Position numbers and translations under genes: made by a program | Shown: positions 63,201-64,000 of the stretch, piece by piece | Layout: each line of letters opens with the position of its first letter | Position numbering within the stretch: position 1 is the first letter of the stretch | NCBI GenBank assembly: GCA_024234325.1 | Contig: JACKOJ010000003.1 | Span: 310,001-374,000, forward strand | Direction of reading: 5' to 3' | Source: Pseudomonadales bacterium | GTDB taxonomy: Bacteria; Pseudomonadota; Gammaproteobacteria; Pseudomonadales; Pseudohongiellaceae | Length of the DNA stretch: 64,000 bases | Notes under the pieces: generated by a model | The model's input: only the letters and a program-made list of their open reading frames with translations | What the model was told of the DNA's origin: nothing | Databases searched by the model: none

Positions 63201-63576
63201 CGACATAGCCCTGTGGCTGGAGGAGGCGGTGGTCTATCTTGCCGAGCGTGATGAGCCGCTGCGGGCCACCCTGAGCAATGCGCCAGTGCGCCCGGAGTCT
63301 AGCTCAAGCGCTCGCGCCGCGTCGTTGGGCACCATACCGGAGTTCAATTATGCGGGTGACGGCGTGCAGATATCCGGGGTCACGCCCGGGGGCGCCGGCG
63401 AAATGGCAGGTCTGCAGGCAGGCGATGTGCTGCTGCAGTTCAATGGTGAGGTCATCACCGACCTGCAGCAGTATTCCAACCTGATTCGCGCTGCCGCACC
63501 GGGAGACGTCGTGAATCTCCGGATACGGCGGGGCGACGCGCTGATGGATGTGACGGTGGAGCTGCAGGCACGCTGA
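60298..63576 (+). CDS. secreted M1-M28-PDZ double metallopeptidase
   Basis: A 1092-residue exported protein. After a signal peptide (about 1-24) comes an M1-like domain: H293, E294 and H297 in PHEILHNWWGNSV with Glu315 in GNWSEGLTAYLADH. The spacing is one residue shorter than classic M1. An M28 aminopeptidase domain (about 725-985) follows, with ligands in GAHYDHL, PGADDNASG, SGEESGLLG, INLDSVG and NDYHRATDTED. A C-terminal PDZ domain (about 1015-1090; VTPGGAGEMAGLQAGDVLL) ends it. Both zinc sites look complete. The ATG at 60298 is chosen. Confidence 0.87.
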   Translation: MNTSFRLLTVLLLLVLNSRSFAQSDLFHELSVTLDPATSRIDVVDTLQVQRRDNYRFSLNANLQLDSFAGTGYRIEEVAADDDSPASGDGRTLAPKKQYDIHFDNGPVPVTLRYAGPINTDARQQGAEYAQSFSATTGIISEQGVYLDYSSVWLPEFDDALMGFDLQVSFAAGSENWTAVSQGDALGANHWRSDQPMEEVYLVAAEFTTYRSESGGVELLAYLRQPDVNLATRYLDATERYLALYDSLLGDYPFGKFALVENFWETGYGMPSFTLLGEQIIRFPFILESSYPHEILHNWWGNSVYPEYGTGNWSEGLTAYLADHLFQEMSAAGAEYRKDMLARYRSAVSESADFPLSDFTSRNSAATQAVGYGKSLMLWHMLRLAVGDEQFLQGLRTLYQERRFMRTSYADIEAIFSRVSGRDLGAFFQQWVSRTGAPQLAVQVESLSDGRARIRLQQIQSGDVYQLEVPVALYYANKPEAEVMTVEMTDRSASVDIDHFQTLQAVVADPYFDVFRRLDIAEMPPTIRALFGAEHIQFIVPERNREQWLDMVEFFSADPAIEAEVVYAEDFRLLPSDKSVWVLGKDNPAQHFIEDAVSLYGVRFSDAGLSMLGSELPFANRSTVLTATHPDDPELTLGWIHADTPEAMPGLTEKLPHYGKYSYLSFVGSEPTNDVKGQWESPESPLLWLSGATGMALAPLPQRQALAQLPPKYLPDGFSRQVKAILALSQGGRGQGSAGLDAVADHLEQAFAEIGLQAPGGGYRQPWEARVSSGAVIAGSNIVGVLPGSDESLRDAPLVIGAHYDHLATSGETVFPGADDNASGVAVLLEVARKLERAFSPRRPIVFVAFSGEESGLLGSRAFVAAPPAPYTTQKLFAMINLDSVGRLEGRTLQVFASDSAYEWPFMAQGIGFTIGVPSQFPAQSVAGSDHVSFLEAGVPAIHLFSGLHNDYHRATDTEDKLDYAGMSDIALWLEEAVVYLAERDEPLRATLSNAPVRPESSSSARAASLGTIPEFNYAGDGVQISGVTPGGAGEMAGLQAGDVLLQFNGEVITDLQQYSNLIRAAAPGDVVNLRIRRGDALMDVTVELQAR

Positions 63577-63594
63577 GGGCGCTGCAGTGCTGCG

Positions 63595-63744
63595 TTACTG
63601 AATGAAGAGGTAGAGGGCGCCCAGCACAAGGCTGAAGCTGACCAGGATGAACAGAAACTTCACAAAGAAACCACCGCGCCGTTGACGGTAGCTGTAGTCT
63701 TCTTCGATGAAAATGGGATTGTATCGTCTTCTGAATACTCTCAT
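63595..63744 (-). CDS. 49-residue single-pass membrane protein
   Basis: A 49-residue protein starting MRVFRRRYNPIFIEED. The N-terminal half is basic and tyrosine-rich (SYRQRRGGF). It is followed by one hydrophobic segment, FVKFLFILVSFSLVLGALYLF, ending at the C terminus. It is convergent with the peptidase gene (18 nt gap). I do not recognise a family. The ATG at 63744 is preferred; the open frame upstream crosses an inverted repeat. Confidence 0.6.
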   Translation of the reverse strand: MRVFRRRYNPIFIEEDYSYRQRRGGFFVKFLFILVSFSLVLGALYLFIQ

Positions 63745-63764
63745 ATCGGGCTCGCTACAACAGG

Positions 63765-63789
63765 ATGGAAACTTCTTGCGAGTTTCCAT
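63765..63789. repeat. 9-bp perfect inverted repeat
   Basis: ATGGAAACT (63765-63773) and AGTTTCCAT (63781-63789) flank a 7-nt loop, about 20 bp upstream of the small membrane-protein gene. It could be a leader hairpin or an operator. No T-run follows. Confidence 0.45.
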
Positions 63790-64000
63790 TTAACGCGATC
63801 CCGCAGGCACTGCGCTGCTTGAATCGTGGCAATTCACCGAAGAATTGTGATCAATTGTGGCAGCCATTGCCCGCAGGGGCGTTTCTAACTTATTGTGCAG
63901 CTCTGCTATAAGGGTGACCACTCCCATAAACGCCCATATAAAATCGACAATGAAATCGACACCTTCGACAGTGATAATCACAATAACAGAGTAACTTGTA
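63790..64000. other. AT-richer window end, no supported gene
   Basis: The last 211 bp are more AT-rich than the rest and contain direct repeats of ATTGTG near 63840-63860. A 63-codon GTG-initiated frame on the minus strand has no ribosome site and no recognisable content. I see no confident feature. Confidence 0.4.

Noticed and set aside
63790..63981. 63-codon GTG-initiated frame on the minus strand at the window end
   Set aside because: No ribosome site, no family resemblance, and it abuts an inverted repeat; not supported as a gene.

Overview
This 64 kb window reads as ordinary, densely coded chromosome from a GC-rich gammaproteobacterium related to the Pseudomonadales / marine Cellvibrionales group. 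The evidence is gene content and order: lepB-like then gcvT-gcvH-gcvP; a HAD phosphatase / rppH / ptsP / lgt / thyA / folA stretch laid out as in Pseudomonas; and proC-yggT-yggU-metX-metW-rdgB-hemW followed by phhB-argE-argA. I cannot name a genus. About 53 protein genes are supported. I see no tRNA, rRNA, CRISPR array, insertion sequence or prophage. Many starts are GTG or TTG with a Shine-Dalgarno sequence nearby.

Layout. 1-7 kb: the end of an ABC exporter, a 26-bp-arm inverted repeat resembling a Pseudomonas REPIN, then the glycine cleavage operon and a short signal peptidase I (minus strand). 7-15.5 kb: a full-length Lhr helicase, an FAH-family hydrolase, a TraB/GumN protein, a LysR regulator, a SutA-like small protein and an XRE regulator. 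15.6-21.4 kb: an SlyD-like FKBP, MetR, a 760-residue protein with a divergent class III nucleotidyl-cyclase fold, a Tat-exported sulfite-oxidase-family enzyme and a GcvR-like ACT protein. 21.4-28 kb: HAD phosphatase, rppH, ptsP (PTS-Ntr enzyme I), a ribbon-helix-helix protein, lgt, thyA and folA. 28-37.3 kb (minus strand): a secreted beta-propeller, then amino-acid and cofactor genes packed with 1-4 nt overlaps (argA, argE, phhB, hemW, rdgB, metW, metX, yggU, yggT, proC). 37.3-47 kb: a LuxR-type response regulator, a secreted M20 peptidase, a cupin, two adjacent sensor kinases (one with a degenerate ATPase domain), an AI-2E-type permease and a NatAB-type ABC transporter. 47-53 kb: gltBD.

The most unusual block is 53.6-59 kb. 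It encodes a xanthine-oxidase-family molybdenum hydroxylase made of a Tat-signal [2Fe-2S] subunit, a Moco subunit and an FAD subunit carrying the extra four-cysteine [4Fe-4S] loop. These are followed by a formate-dehydrogenase-gamma-like cytochrome b and a small protein I do not recognise. The inferred scheme is a periplasmic oxidoreductase of the PaoABC kind that passes electrons to the quinone pool through its own cytochrome b; its substrate is unknown. The window ends with a TolB-like propeller lipoprotein, a large secreted M1-M28-PDZ double metallopeptidase and a 49-residue membrane protein.

All functional assignments come from reading motifs and recalled family features; no database search was run.
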